Assembly: GCF_000346465.2 (NCBI RefSeq)
Contig: NC_034010.1
Coordinates: 7,263,103 to 7,327,102 of the forward strand
Direction: 5' to 3'
From: Prunus persica
Lineage: Eukaryota > Streptophyta > Magnoliopsida > Rosales > Rosaceae
DNA: 64,000 bases
Shown: piece by piece, positions 1 through 10,379 of the stretch
How positions within the stretch are numbered: position 1 is the first letter of the stretch
How the letters are laid out: the number at the start of each line of letters is the position of its first letter
Translations under genes and position numbers: made by a program
Notes under the pieces: generated by a model
Seen by the model: the letters and a program-made list of their open reading frames with translations, nothing else
Told to the model about the DNA's origin: nothing
Databases searched by the model: none

Positions 1-960
1 TATTATGTTGTTTGGCGGGGGGTTGGGGGTGAATGAGGATATCCCCATACAGTTCTGGACTGAACAGGTGAAGCTTCTATTTTTAAGTTTAGCTGCTTAT
101 TATATCTGTCGGACCTTTTAGAAGAAGTTGGGGGTTCTCTTGCTGCAACTTCATCATCCAAGTATAGGTTGTCTAGTTGTTCTCAGTGCAGTATTTGGTA
201 GGGCCAATAAAGGACTGGAAAGAAGCCAATCTAATACAAGTACTTTTGTTGAAATGTTAGAAACATTTTCTGGTTGCTAAAGTCATTGTTGGCATGTAGT
301 TATGTAATGTATACAGAGACATCTATATATGTGGTGGTTTCATGTATCTTAGAAACATTTTGCTTGTTTCTCAACTGGTTTTCAGTTTGTGCTATCAACA
401 ATTCATTCTTGCTTTCGCAGTTTATCGGGGGAAAGCTCGAATAGAAATATCAGCACTCTTCTACTTACATAAGCAATGCCCTGTTAGGTCTGATAAAACT
501 TCCAACTACTGATTTTTTTGCAAATTATGTGATATAAATTAGATAGGAACTTCCTCCCGTCCGGATGCGCGGCTGAGCTGAAACTGAACCTTGTTGCTTT
601 CAAATTAACCTGGCCCCTCAAAGCCAAGTGTGCTTTTTTGTTTGGTGAATAAATGCCAAGTTTTTCAAGTTTTCCGTGGATGTTTGTTTATTTTGTCACA
701 TCTATCAGAATGGTCTTACATGTGAGGAATGGGGAAAAAAGTCAGAGAGACAGAAAACGGGTCAAAGTTGGGCAATTGTTTTTGTTTTGGTCGATGTTAG
801 GCAAGTTCATTGAAAGTAGTCATTTTTCACCTAGTAGTGGCAACAGTGATAATTGGAGAGCAGTTGCCATTGTTGACTCTAGTCTCCCTACTTTCGATTC
901 TTTTTGAAAGTCTATGTCAAGTCGTGTAAGCAAAGGAGAAATGTTCGTACCTTTAATCGA
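1..960 (+). other. 3' flank of an upstream tandem EIN3-like gene copy
   Basis: This stretch has no convincing coding region. It aligns in order with the 3' flank of the EIN3-like gene at 31905-33779. Shared landmarks are 'ggtgaagctt' (about 68 vs 33869), 'gggggttctcttgctgcaac' (about 130 vs 34055), 'agggccaataaagga' (about 198 vs 34118), a 31-base match around 'cttttgttgaaatgtt' (about 242 vs 34162), 'acagagacatctatatatgt' (about 312 vs 34234), then weaker similarity through 'tcaaagttgggcaa' (about 762 vs 34730) and 'gttcgtac' (about 943). The simplest reading is that the end of a second EIL gene lies just left of the window and that its 3' UTR and flank were duplicated with it. The coding part is not visible, so whether that copy is intact is unknown. 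Confidence 0.75.
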
Positions 961-1120
961 TTGAAAGGATTGGATTTATAATGAGGAAAACTAATGAACT
1001 GAGAGTCCGTGCGTGCATAAGTGATTGCCAAGCAGTTATTGGACGTGAATCCTCTAGTGATGTAAACTATTCTATCCCGGCATCACTACCTTTCTTTTTA
1101 TTTCTCTCCTTATGTACTAA

Positions 1121-1206
1121 TTTATGGAAAAAAAGATACGGAAATCATAATTCATGGAAAAAGAGAGATACAGAAATCATAATTCATGGAAAAAAAGATA
1201 CAAAAA
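1121..1206. repeat. Short tandem repeat, about 34 bp unit, 2.5-3 copies
   Basis: Three imperfect copies of a unit of the form 'catggaaaaa..gatac' followed by 'gaaatcataatt' follow each other. No coding function is visible. The rest of 961-1560 is AT-rich with nothing recognisable. Confidence 0.7.
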
Positions 1207-1574
1207 GGGCACATGACACCGAAATAGGATAGTGTGTTTCCACAATGAGACCCACATCCATCTACCCTACCAAAACTCTAACAATGAGAATCAACATCAG
1301 CCTGGATAAGATAGGTTTTGATGGGAGGGCCCAACAACCTCGTGAGATAGGTTCTGGTCCCATAAAACTTCTCCAAAAATATTTTTAGAACTTTCAACCG
1401 TTTCAAGCTTTCCAATTTGTTATAGATTTTGTGTATGCTTTTACATTCTTAAATCTTTGGGTTTTAAACTATCTTTTTTAAAAACGTTTTATACACGTAA
1501 AAACATTTGAATTTTAATTTCAAATACATATTTTAGAAAAGTTCTATGTACCAATCGTATTTTGAAAAATACAT

Positions 1575-1770
1575 TGGCAAACAGGGTCTAGTCCGTGGAC
1601 ACCTCAGTAGTGTGTATGAGAAAGAAAAAAATCGAGGTCCTCTGCAATTGTCAATTGTGGTCTTGCCTGCATTTCATATAAACAAAAAATAAAAATAAAA
1701 AATTCTAAACTTATCACTAACGTATTTGAAACTCTCTCCCCTCTAGTTTGGATTATCGCTTGTACTAAAA
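1575..1770 (+). mobile_element. Interrupted SINE-like remnant
   Basis: Two pieces resemble parts of the better SINE at 3203-3360. The first ends in 'gtgtgtatgagaaag' (compare 'gtgtgtgtgagaaat'). The second, about 1728-1768, reads through 'ttggattatcgcttgtac' (compare 'tttagactatcacttgtac') into an A-run. About 110 bp of unrelated AT-rich sequence separates them. The tRNA-like head is poorly preserved, so this is a tentative call. Confidence 0.35.
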
Positions 1771-1799
1771 AATAGCGTATTAGAACATTACAACGCATA

Positions 1800-2994
1800 T
1801 AGTTATTAAGTTTTCAAACTTTAATGGCTATCTGCTATACACTCAATGCAGGGCCATCAATGCAGTGATGAAGGACGACGGACGGTGTCGTGCAAAGGTT
1901 TATTTGGTTGTGAGATACGGTAATGGTGTTGATCAATCTAGGGATTTTGGTTAATCAGATAAATTTTGTTTTAAAAATAATTAATCACTCTTTAATTCAT
2001 GTGGGAGATATAATGGATTTAAAGTTGATGATGTGGCGTATGCCACTTCATCCGAGATTCAAATTTGGTAACTTTAGCATTATTGATTGCATAAAGTCTG
2101 TTTTAGTTAGACTTCTTGCAAACGCCCTAGACCATTGTGGAATTGTTAGAAGTCATGATTGAACACACATATAATTGTATGAATTTTATAAACTTTATAA
2201 AAGTTCATTGATGTCTAGATTAAATGCACCTAGACTTTTATATTTTTTTAAAAAATTAATTTTGATTAAATACCTCCACTAAAAGGAAATGACTCCCTGT
2301 GATTGCAGGAGATGAGAAATTATACAATAGCAGTAGCTGGCATTGATGATTGGTACCGCCCAACAAAATTCAGTCATGTGTACACAAAAGTTGTGTCATT
2401 AGCACCACCAGCGTTGCATATTGAACAGAACCCAAAAAAAAGGTCACAGGTATCCAATCTATGACGGGGATACGTGACCAAAAGCCGAAAGGCCTCACGG
2501 CGGTGGCTTTAGACCATGATCGCTTCAACACTTCACCATAGATTGACAAATTTGTGTGCAGGGGCAGAGCCACCTGCAGGCCCACAATGGCCATCGTCCC
2601 CAATATTTTATAAGCCTCCCTCCAATCAATGTAATGAATTGTACAAACTAAGAGGAATTTGTATGTTTTAAGTTAATGGGCACCCAATAAATTAAATTTG
2701 GATAATAATGTGTCTTTTGTCTTTTGTTTTGGGCTTTAAAAGATATTTTGGTTTCTTTAAGATAAAAATAAGAAATGATGGCTACAGTTGGATAGATTTA
2801 GTTGAAAAATCTTAGGACTAGATAACTAGCCAAATAGGTTGAAAATATTTGATAAAAAAAAATAATTGAAATGACTATGAGTTTAACATATTTCTAAATA
2901 AGTATTACAAATTAGTTTTTAAATTGTTTAATAATATACGTTTCTTTTTTCCTAAATGCAATCAATAGAATTTTGTTTTTCTTCAATATTTTTG
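1800..2994. other. Intergenic DNA without recognisable content
   Basis: AT-rich sequence with only short chance reading frames. I see no domain, RNA gene or clear repeat here. Confidence 0.6.
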
Positions 2995-3002
2995 GTATAT
3001 GT

Positions 3003-3726
3003 TAGGGGTGTGTGTCAATTCAAAATCAATGTAATTTAGTTAATCCGCATTCAATCCAATATAGATTGGACTGTGATTTTTCCACTCCAATTTGATAGGA
3101 TCAAAAGTAAATTCAATCGAATTGATATTGAATTGGACTGGTTTTGATAATGAAAAAAGACAATGATGAAATATGAAACATTTATCATTAGGTTTAATCT
3201 AATCAAGCCAACGGAATCTAGCCCAATGGAAAAGGGCATTGACTTACAGACTAGAGGTCTCAGTTCAAACTCCCATGGCCTCTTAGCTGTGTGTGTGAGA
3301 AATCCCCCTCCCCTTTTGTTTAGACTATCACTTGTACTCAAAATATATATTTTAAAAAAAAGGTTTAATCTAACCAAACACATTAATATACTTAAATTTA
3401 AAATATAAATGAAATGCTAGAGGAAATTATTTTCATTATCTATATATTACATGGGGCTGGTTATATATTAAGCATGACTCCATCAAATAACTTAAAATGT
3501 TTATAACCTTTTCAATTACACATACCTACACAAGCAAAATAAGCATGAAACAAACTATATTGGATTGGATTCTCACAAAAGAAATCCGTCATCTGATCCA
3601 ATCATATTGATTTTTGAAATTAGGGATACAATCCAATCAGTCAAATCATTGAAACCAATAAAAATTGAATTGAATTGGACTGGATCAATCGATTTTCCGA
3701 ATTGAATTAGATCTTGCACACCCCTA
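3003..3726. mobile_element. Non-autonomous hAT-type DNA element (MITE)
   Basis: The ends form a short terminal inverted repeat: left 'taggggtgtgtgtcaa', right 'ttgcacacccctaa'. They are flanked by an 8 bp near-duplicate, 'gtatatgt' (2995-3002) and 'atatatgt' (3727-3734), 7 of 8 identical. An 8 bp target duplication with TAGGG-type termini is the hAT superfamily pattern. There is no transposase. The interior is rich in 'attgaattggac'-type stretches that are partly palindromic. A SINE is nested inside it at 3203-3360. Confidence 0.75.
3190..3376 (+). mobile_element. tRNA-derived SINE with target-site duplication
   Basis: The body, about 3203-3360, has a pol III A-box-like 'tagcccaatgg' and a B-box-like 'agttcaaactcc', followed by 'gtgtgtgtgagaaatcc', a pyrimidine-rich part, 'cttgtactcaaaa' and a short A-run. 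The flanks are direct repeats: 'aggtttaatctaatcaa' at 3190 and 'aggtttaatctaaccaa' at 3361, 16 of 17 identical. That is the signature of target-primed reverse transcription. It sits inside the hAT-type MITE and is therefore younger than it. Confidence 0.75.
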
Positions 3727-3734
3727 ATATATGT

Positions 3735-4732
3735 TAATTTTTTGGCCCCCTAAAATCTGAATTCTAGCTCCTCTCCTTGTTGTGTACATAATATTATTTG
3801 ATCATTACCCAAAATACATAGGCTTAAGGCCATGATGGGCTATTGGGAGACACAAGGGGTTGGCTGAGTACCTCACCACCAATAAGCCATCAACTTTATG
3901 GGGAAAGATGAAATCCCAATGTCTTGTTGATGTCTTTGATTATTGTACCGTTGAAGTTCATCTAATGAAATTTGTCTTCAATCAAAACAAAAAAACAAAA
4001 AACGAAAGGGAGTGAAAAAATCAGCTCCCTATTTTTAACATTATAATCACAACAATTGTCGTTTTTTAATTTGTTAGCAATCGCTTTGACAAAATATTGC
4101 GGAAAAAAAAAATATTTGGGCTATTTGCGAAGAATGTAGGAAGCGAAAAGCCTTAATTGGTCTTAAGCACCACTCTATAATTAGTCTTGTCCACCCAAGT
4201 AGCCTAACAAATTTATATTTCCACAAAACAGGTGGATAATTAATAGAAAATTTACCCTCTCTCAGTTTGTTCATTAGTTGTTTATTGTTGTTGATCCCAG
4301 AAAATTAAAAAAAAGTTTCTTGTTAATTATAATCAGTTTGTTTTGCACATGGTTGTACAAGAGGAGGTAACTAAATATATATACATATGTATTCTATATA
4401 TGAAATTTCGGGATTAAACTTTAATATCCAATAATACTAATTAAAGAATTCGATTAGAGGTTCGGTTTGCAGGCCATGGAGTTCTCACAACCATGATCAA
4501 GGATTTCACAAGGGATGTGTGCCATTGCTTTGTTTGCATGTTTGTCACAAGGTTTTAATTAATTATTCTCAACTTCTTTACAAGGTTTTAATTTTTCTCT
4601 AATTCACCACAAGATTATGATGTTCAATCCATGATGGTTGCAAATTACTAGGTAAATTTTGCGTTTCTCTTTACCAATTTTGTTTTCCAGTTAATTACCC
4701 TAAGAATTTGAGTCTAAAGAAAAAAAAATTTT
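3735..4732. other. Intergenic DNA without recognisable content
   Basis: AT-rich flank between the MITE and the LINE. No gene or clear repeat is seen. Confidence 0.55.
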
Positions 4733-4989
4733 AATTTAAGTGGATTTTTTTTTTTTTTGAATTGAAGTGCTTCATTCAATAGCGGCAAAGAAACCACTAC
4801 AAGGCTACAAATCAAGAGGGCCCAGCCACAAAGGGAAACAACATGGTGCCCAAGGTTAAAAACCAACCAAATTTAACATGTGCCAAAAGCAAAACACTGC
4901 TAGTGCCAGAGATAAACCAGCTAAAGGAGTTACATGAGTAGGGACATAGGCAGAGCCTAACACACATCCATTCCTTCCAACAGGAAATA

Positions 4990-6270
4990 TGGAGCCAAAT
5001 ACTTGGACGGCAGAGAAGACCATCTTTGTTCAGAACATGGGTCCGAAAAGATGGGGGTCTAATGACCCACACTTCCATGTGCATCCTTTCCTTCGTTTTC
5101 ATTGCCAAAAGATTGGCTGCTTCATTGGCTGAACTAGGAATCCAAGAGCAATGACAACTAAAATACTTGGAAAGTTTCTCCTTGAACTTGTTCAGGATGG
5201 AATACATCGTCCAAGGCCCTCTCGCAATATTACCATTTAAGCATTGAGTCACAGACCTTGAATCCGATTCTATAATTACATGTCTTTTCCCCATCTCCTG
5301 AGCAAACATGCTTCCCCATAGAAGTGCTTAAGCCTCGGCTTGAACTATTTTTGCGGTGATGAACTTGCATTGAGAGTCTCTAATTATAATTCCAAGTCTG
5401 ACCTTGCCGTTTCTCAGGTTCCACATAGCATCCACATTGAATTTGACGGTATTTCCATATAAGGGTAACCAGACAGAGGGAGTAGTTTGATGGTTGTTCA
5501 ACTTCAGAATATTGTTGTGGGTATGCGCAGTTTGGGCAGTAAGGAAAATGGTTACAACAATTGAGGTAGCATACATCATCACTTATGGGGATGGTCTTTG
5601 GAGCTCAAATACAACATTACATATGGTTTTCCATATGTTCCACCAGATGAAAGCAATTTGTGTCATGACCCATCTTAAGTAATCCTTACTTTTTGCATAG
5701 ATATGGAGAATATTGGAGAACCATTGGCTAATATTGGTGACTTCCTGAGGGTTGACTCTGTAAGTTAGGTAGCCACCAAACCGTACACTTTTAACCCAAG
5801 GAGATAGAAGCAAAAGATGCTCAAATGTCACCTCATGCAACTCGCAGATGGGGCAAATATGCTATTTTCTTATTCTTCTTTCGTATAGGTTGTCATTGGC
5901 TGCAAAGCTTTTTCTAAAGATCCTCCACATGAAATTATTGATTCTTTGGGTGGGTGGGGGGGGGGGGGGGGGGGTGGTTTGAGATGGTGATGTTGAATCT
6001 TCCATAAGGCTTTCCAGATGTTCTTCGTAATTGTGATGGAGGTTGAGGGATATTAATGGTTCAGTACTTGGTTTTTGTGATGGTCCCAACGATAGCCAGA
6101 TTTAATAGTATAGCTACCACTTTTCTCATATGGCCAAATTAAGCGGTCTATGTCCTCCCTATGACCAATATCTTTAGAGATCATGTGATGGATTGAATCC
6201 AACTTCCAGGTACCTATCTCATGATCAATGATAGACCCAACTAAGGTGTCATCCAAATGGACCATGCTAT
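4990..6270 (-). pseudogene. LINE ORF2 remnant: zf-RVT and RNase H domains
   Basis: Read from 6270 downward, the translation first shows the linker motif 'WPYEKSGSYTIKSGYRW' that precedes zf-RVT in plant LINEs. A zf-RVT-like part follows ('NNFMWRIFRKSF', then 'CPICELHEVTFEHLLL', about 6090-5800). The RNase H-like domain (RVT_3) covers about 5480-5060, with 'VKFNVDAMW', 'VIIESDSRSVTQCLNG' and 'CSWIPSSANEAANLLA'. The frame is broken by shifts near 6075, 5860 and 5583 and by a stop near 5330, so no protein can be made. In plants these domains typify L1-type elements rather than host genes. Confidence 0.8.
5956..5974 (+). repeat. 19-base homopolymeric G run
   Basis: A run of 19 G, preceded by 'gggtgggt', sits inside the zf-RVT-coding part of the LINE remnant. 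On the coding (minus) strand it encodes a short proline run. It could form a G-quadruplex; its exact length may be affected by sequencing or assembly. Confidence 0.85.
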
Positions 6271-6374
6271 TGTCTCCCTCAAGGGTCCCAGAAAGGCTAG
6301 GAATCGAAAGGTCTTTCCAGAGTTTAGTTTGTGAGCCACTTAAATTTGCCCTAAATTTAATTGGATATAATTTT

Positions 6375-6530
6375 GATTAATCATATTGCAGTTCCTGTGA
6401 ATACTGCTGAGAGCAATTTTCAACCATTGCAAAATGTATCCAACACTGAAGAATTGGAAGTCAAGTGGTCTGACTTCCCTAAAGATTTTGTATTTGGAGT
6501 CTCTACATTTGCTACACAAGTGCATAATAA
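6375..6530 (+). pseudogene. Beta-glucosidase (GH1)-like N-terminal fragment
   Basis: After an acceptor-like 'ttgcag' the translation runs 'EELEVKWSDF', then 'PKDFVFGVSTFATQV', and stops at about 6535. The pattern F-P-x-x-F-x-F-G-x-x-T-x-x-x-Q resembles the conserved N-terminal signature of glycosyl hydrolase family 1, although the expected small/aromatic residues near the end and the following E-x-G are missing. The fragment lies between the LINE's target duplication and a gypsy LTR and has no continuation. It is a gene scrap or chance resemblance. Confidence 0.4.
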
Positions 6531-6609
6531 TCTGTGATACTATTGTTTGTACCATAATCAACTGAGCACATTCGATACTGGAGGATTGGAGTGCATACAA
6601 ACCTACAAC

Positions 6610-7116
6610 GTGTGGAAGGTAAAACACTTATGGAAAATCCCTAAACACTGATGACGTCATCATAACCTCAGCTACCGAAGAGACATATTCCTCCGATGTG
6701 GCAATAACTTGTTGAAGGTGATTGCTGAAGCTCCAAATGGTATAACCTAAGCCTTGGACATGTATCAGCACCACAGTGATTTGCACAAAGTCCCACATCA
6801 AAACTTTGTGCAAATACTCACATCCATTCCTCTATAAAATGGGAATAATGCCCAAGTAAAAAGGTAACTACTTTTCACCTTTACCATTACTTAGCCAAAA
6901 TTACTGTGCACACTACACTTACTGACTAAGCATCAGAGAGCCTTCGACAAGTATCACACCGGTACCTGAAGCTTGACAATTGATTCTTATGTCCCTCTTT
7001 TTGTAAGACAACATTGCGACCAAAGGTTCCCCTGCCGAAGGTCCCCACTTCTCCATTCCCTGTAGAAGACTCCACACCTCCTCTATCTAAGGTGAATCCA
7101 GTTGTGGACATCAACA
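6610..7116 (+). mobile_element. 5' LTR of a gypsy-type retrotransposon
   Basis: The segment runs from 'tgtggaagg' to 'gacatcaaca' and contains a TATA-like 'ctataaaatggg' (about 6831). Four bases later comes the primer-binding-site-like 'tggtgccgtctgtgggaacc', very common just after the 5' LTR of plant Ty3/gypsy elements. The right boundary is fixed by that site; the left boundary is inferred only from the TG start. I see no matching 3' LTR in the window. Confidence 0.65.
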
Positions 7117-7119
7117 CAT

Positions 7120-7139
7120 TGGTGCCGTCTGTGGGAACC
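7120..7139 (+). promoter_or_regulatory. Gypsy primer-binding site
   Basis: 'tggtgccgtctgtgggaacc' follows the LTR by a 3-base spacer. This motif is typical of plant gypsy elements, where a tRNA 3' end anneals to prime reverse transcription. Confidence 0.65.
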
Positions 7140-7274
7140 GACTTCTGAATCTCACATCTCTCTTGGCCTTGCTGGCTCTTTCACCCATCAGACCTCTCCG
7201 TCTCTTTAGCCCATCATATTATATCATGCCAAGCGAAGCTAGCCTTGGTACTCAGCACAACACTCCCTATGTGG

Positions 7275-7544
7275 TGTAACATCCCATATCGACCAACGGA
7301 GAGGAGGTGATGTGCCTTATACGTGCATGCCCACCTCCATCTAACACGAGGCCTTTTGGGAGCTCACTGGCTTCGAAGTCATGGGAACTCCGAAGTTAAG
7401 CGAGTTGGGGGTTAGAGTAATCCTAGGATGGGTGACCCACTAGGAAGTTGCTCGTGAGTTCTCAAAAACAAAACCATGAGGGCAAAGAGGAGGCCCAAAG
7501 TGGACAATATCGTGCTACGACGGAGCCGATCCCGAGATGTGACA
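7275..7544 (+). repeat. Cassandra 5' LTR
   Basis: 270 bp, starting TG and ending CA, with the 5S-like block at about 7345-7460. It differs from its partner at many positions, so the insertion is not recent. Confidence 0.9.
7345..7460 (+). other. 5S rRNA-derived block in Cassandra 5' LTR
   Basis: The segment contains 'aactccgaagttaagcgagt' and 'aggatgggtgacc'. These correspond to the internal pol III promoter region of plant 5S rRNA (box A and box C). The 5' half is divergent from real 5S rRNA. It is an LTR component, not a functional 5S gene. Confidence 0.85.
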
Positions 7545-7547
7545 ATT

Positions 7548-7560
7548 TGGTATCAGAGCC
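7548..7560 (+). promoter_or_regulatory. Cassandra primer-binding site
   Basis: 'tggtatcagagcc' lies three bases after the 5' LTR. It is the complement of the initiator tRNA-Met 3' end as used by Cassandra and most copia elements. Confidence 0.9.
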
Positions 7561-7619
7561 ACTCTATCGTGTGGTGCGAGTGTGCCGATGAGGACGTTGG
7601 GCTCCTAAGGAGGGTGGAT

Positions 7620-7890
7620 TGTAACATCCCACATCGACCAACTTAGAGGGGGTGATGTGCTTTATATGTACATGCCCACCTCCATCTAGCACGAGGCCTT
7701 TTGGGAGCTCACTGGCTCCGAAGTCATGGGAACTCCGAAGTTAAGCGAGTTGGGGGCTAGAGCAATCCCAGGATAGATGACCCACTAGGAAGTTGCTCGT
7801 GAGTTCCCAAAAATAAAATCGTGAGGGCAAAGAGGGGGGCCCAAAGCAGACAATGTCGTGCTACGACGGAGCCGATCCCGGGACGTGACA
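7620..7890 (+). repeat. Cassandra 3' LTR
   Basis: 271 bp copy with the 5S-like block at about 7690-7806. Box A ('aagttaagcgagttggggg') is kept, but the box C region reads 'aggatagatgacc' instead of 'aggatgggtgacc' in the 5' copy. Confidence 0.9.
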
Positions 7891-8513
7891 TGTGGAGTCC
7901 TCCAAACGAAGACACTCTACTGATGCCGATCTTCTGGCCGAAATGGCGTGCCTCCGTGTTGATGTTACCAAAATCACAGAGAAAGTATGATCACTTTCGC
8001 ACCAAAACGGTGAACTTGAGCACGACTGTCGTACCTTGAAGCACAATTGAGAGAACATTCACCAACAGTTAGACCAACATGATGTTACCTAGGGTGTTAA
8101 GCATACCGTGCCGACCCAACCAGCCATCTCCCTTCACAACACTCTAACTCAGCCTCAGCTTGACAAAGGTTAAGGCTACCATCATCTTGAAACAACCAGG
8201 TCACACCTCCTCTAAATTTCTGCACCTTGGGGTCAACCTCACTGTTCAACCAAGGGGTACAAGGATTGTAGGGATTGCATATCTGAGCTTTGGCCAAAAC
8301 CCATCCAAGTTCCTATGGACCTCGACGACCCACATGTTGCCTAACTTGGCCCTCCACCGAAGCCATAACATCTACTCGTTCGAGAAAATATTGGTGATTT
8401 TGAGGATTGGGAACCTTATAACCTTAAGGATTGGAAACCTTACCATTCAAAAGCTCTTGAGGAATGAGAAGCTTATCCACCATCACCGCTAAGCACCAAT
8501 CTTCGGCACATGA

Positions 8514-10081
8514 TGTTAGATGTATGCCCTAGAAGCCAATATAGAAATGGAATATTCTAAGGATATAATATAATTAATATAATCAAAGGGTCATGAATGT
8601 TACTCTAAGGTACATAATGTACACAAAGTAACAACTCCATGGATAAAGATATGAATGGAAAGAAGTCTAAAAAAGTTTGATTCACAAGAACTTTTCATAG
8701 GATCACCAATTGGACAATGGTAATCCGCAACGACTAGTACACACAATGTTTGCTCAATTATGAGGATGACTAGTCTCAAGTCATTTGTGTAGAGACACTG
8801 AGACAGGTGTGTAGGTGCTCTATAGAGATGAAGTTCACTGAATGCGATCAACTCAAGAATTCTTGTATGGAAGTCTTACTCAAAAGTGTCAAACAAAGAA
8901 TTCTAAGTTGTGATAATGCAAATTAGTCCTTATACCTAAGACATCATAGTTGTCTTGTGTATGAGCTGTTAGTTTGTTTAGAACACTATACAGTTGTATC
9001 AAAAGGATGTGACTTAAAGATGTTCTTTAGGATGCTCAGCATATGCACATAGGCATGTGAATGTACAATAAGGAATTTCTACTCTTAGTAAAAAGATAGA
9101 ATACTCTAAAGATATGATTCGTTGAATCTTTGGCCAAAGTACAGGATGAGAATTGAAATAAGAACGTTTGCAATGACAACCAAGTGAATCATAGAACCTA
9201 AAGATGTCATTTTAGGGATTTGACACAAGTTAACCTTATTCTAACAACACGACATGGAGTATTATAATAAGAGAATGACCAAATTACATTGTAATCACAA
9301 ACTGACTAGGTTCTCTAAATTAATAGTATTTACCTTGCGTAGCCATGACTTTCTGCTAAGTGTCACTCATGGTTTGTGGAACCCTTTTAAGGACTAATTA
9401 CAATTAGTCTTCGCCAATAGGGAGAATTGTATAGAGGGATACTATTGACATTCGATTTATAAGTAATCATTCTTACCCACAGCCTCGCTAATTAGAAGTT
9501 AAAAGATCGCACACTGAAAATGTATGGATCAAGAATTGAAAAGATAATAAATGATTTTGAGGCTTGGTCAAAGTCAAAGTCAAGGTCAAAGTCAAAATTC
9601 AAATTAAAAGGTCAAACTGTTGACCTGAGACTTGATGCAGTCAACACAAGATTGACTAGGACCAATGCTTGTTAGACAAGTTAGTGATTTAATTAGTTAA
9701 GTCATTAAATCAATTAAACTAATTAGATTAGCTTGAAAATTAATTAAAGTTATGGAACTTTAGTTTTGGTCCTATATGACTTAAACATTTATAAGAAAAT
9801 GGACCTTATAGACTTAGACAAAGTGTGACACATTATAAGAACCAAAGTAGCCTAAAAAGGCCCAGGAAGAGGAGGGTGTGGCACATGGTTCTTTAGTGGC
9901 ACATGTATGACATTATGTCTCTATATAATCATAGTCATAGCACAACACCTTCTTAGGGTTTCAAGTTAGGCATTTAGGAAGAGACACATATCAAGCCTCC
10001 TTCCTAGCCTCCCTTGGCCGACCACCATAAAGAAGAAAAAGTTAGCACCCATTTTTCTTCTCTTGGTTCTTTATTGTTGGT
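8514..10081 (+). mobile_element. Putative long LTR remnant (copia type)
   Basis: It begins 'tgttagatgtatgccctag', a start I associate with long copia LTRs in eudicots, and has no coding frame. Near its end come a TATA-like 'tctatataatc' (about 9919) and leader-like 'cttagggtttcaagtt'. It may be a partial LTR or may continue to 10216 as the 5' LTR of the copia that follows. No second copy is present in the window, so the call rests on style only. Confidence 0.35.
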
Positions 10082-10228
10082 GTGATAATTAGGTTTAGGG
10101 TTTATTATTTAATATAGTTGACTTTGTATAATTACCTTTTTTTGTATACTTTGTACATATTATAAATAACTCAGAATGAGAAGAATAAAATCATTCGATT
10201 CATTCATATTTCTAGATGGTATCAGAGC
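10082..10228 (+). promoter_or_regulatory. End of copia 5' LTR and primer-binding site
   Basis: 'tggtatcagagc' at 10217-10228 is the initiator tRNA-Met-type primer-binding site. The preceding ~135 bp ('tgataattagg' to 'catatttctaga') have the look of a short copia LTR end with 'attataaataac' (about 10160). The exact LTR start is not resolved. Confidence 0.6.
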
Positions 10229-10379
10229 AATCGATCTGATTGGCTCACCTGTGATTTGAAACCCCAATTAAAAAAAAATCCCTAAACCACTCTCTAACGT
10301 CGTCGCACCTCTCTAGCGTTGTTTACCCTACCTCTATGTTGCCGCAACCTTCTAAACTTTCATCAAGAGTATACTGATC

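Larger units (their letters stand above)
4745..6353 (-). mobile_element. 5'-truncated L1-like LINE retrotransposon
   Basis: The insertion reads on the minus strand. Its 3' end carries a poly(A) tail, seen as the T-run at 4745-4758. Flanking direct repeats 'aatttaagtgga' (4733-4744) and 'aatttaattgga' (6354-6365) match 11 of 12 and fit a LINE target duplication. Only the C-terminal part of ORF2 is present: the linker after RT, a zf-RVT domain and an RNase H domain. The endonuclease and reverse transcriptase core are missing, so this is a 5'-truncated dead copy of about 1.6 kb. Confidence 0.85.
7275..7890 (+). mobile_element. Full-length Cassandra TRIM retrotransposon
   Basis: Two LTRs of about 270 bp (7275-7544 and 7620-7890) begin 'tgtaacatccca' and end 'gtgaca'. 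They flank only 75 bp of internal sequence. The primer-binding site 'tggtatcagagcc' (7548-7560) matches the plant initiator-methionine tRNA type, and a purine-rich 'aaggagggtgga' precedes the 3' LTR. A perfect 5 bp target duplication, 'tgtgg', sits at 7270-7274 and 7891-7895. Each LTR contains a 5S rRNA-like block, the defining feature of Cassandra. The element codes for no protein and must have been mobilised by another element. It is inserted in the gypsy gag remnant. Confidence 0.93.
7200..8512 (+). pseudogene. Gypsy gag N-terminal remnant split by Cassandra
   Basis: After the primer-binding site a short frame reads 'MPSEASLGTQHNTPYV'. It is interrupted by the Cassandra element and resumes at about 7893 with 'ADLLAEMACLRVDVTKITEK', a coiled-coil-like start of the sort seen in plant gypsy gag proteins. 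Frames break repeatedly afterwards. Nothing recognisable as protease or pol follows before 8513. The element is therefore truncated to LTR plus gag start. Confidence 0.45.

Noticed and set aside
653..1232. Two short plus-strand frames at 653-907 and 981-1232
   Set aside because: The first lies in the EIL 3' flank that aligns with non-coding sequence at 34600-34890. The second overlaps a tandem repeat. Neither has a recognisable motif.
7345..7806. Two apparent 5S rRNA genes
   Set aside because: Only the internal promoter half matches 5S rRNA and both lie inside Cassandra LTRs with target duplications. They are element parts.
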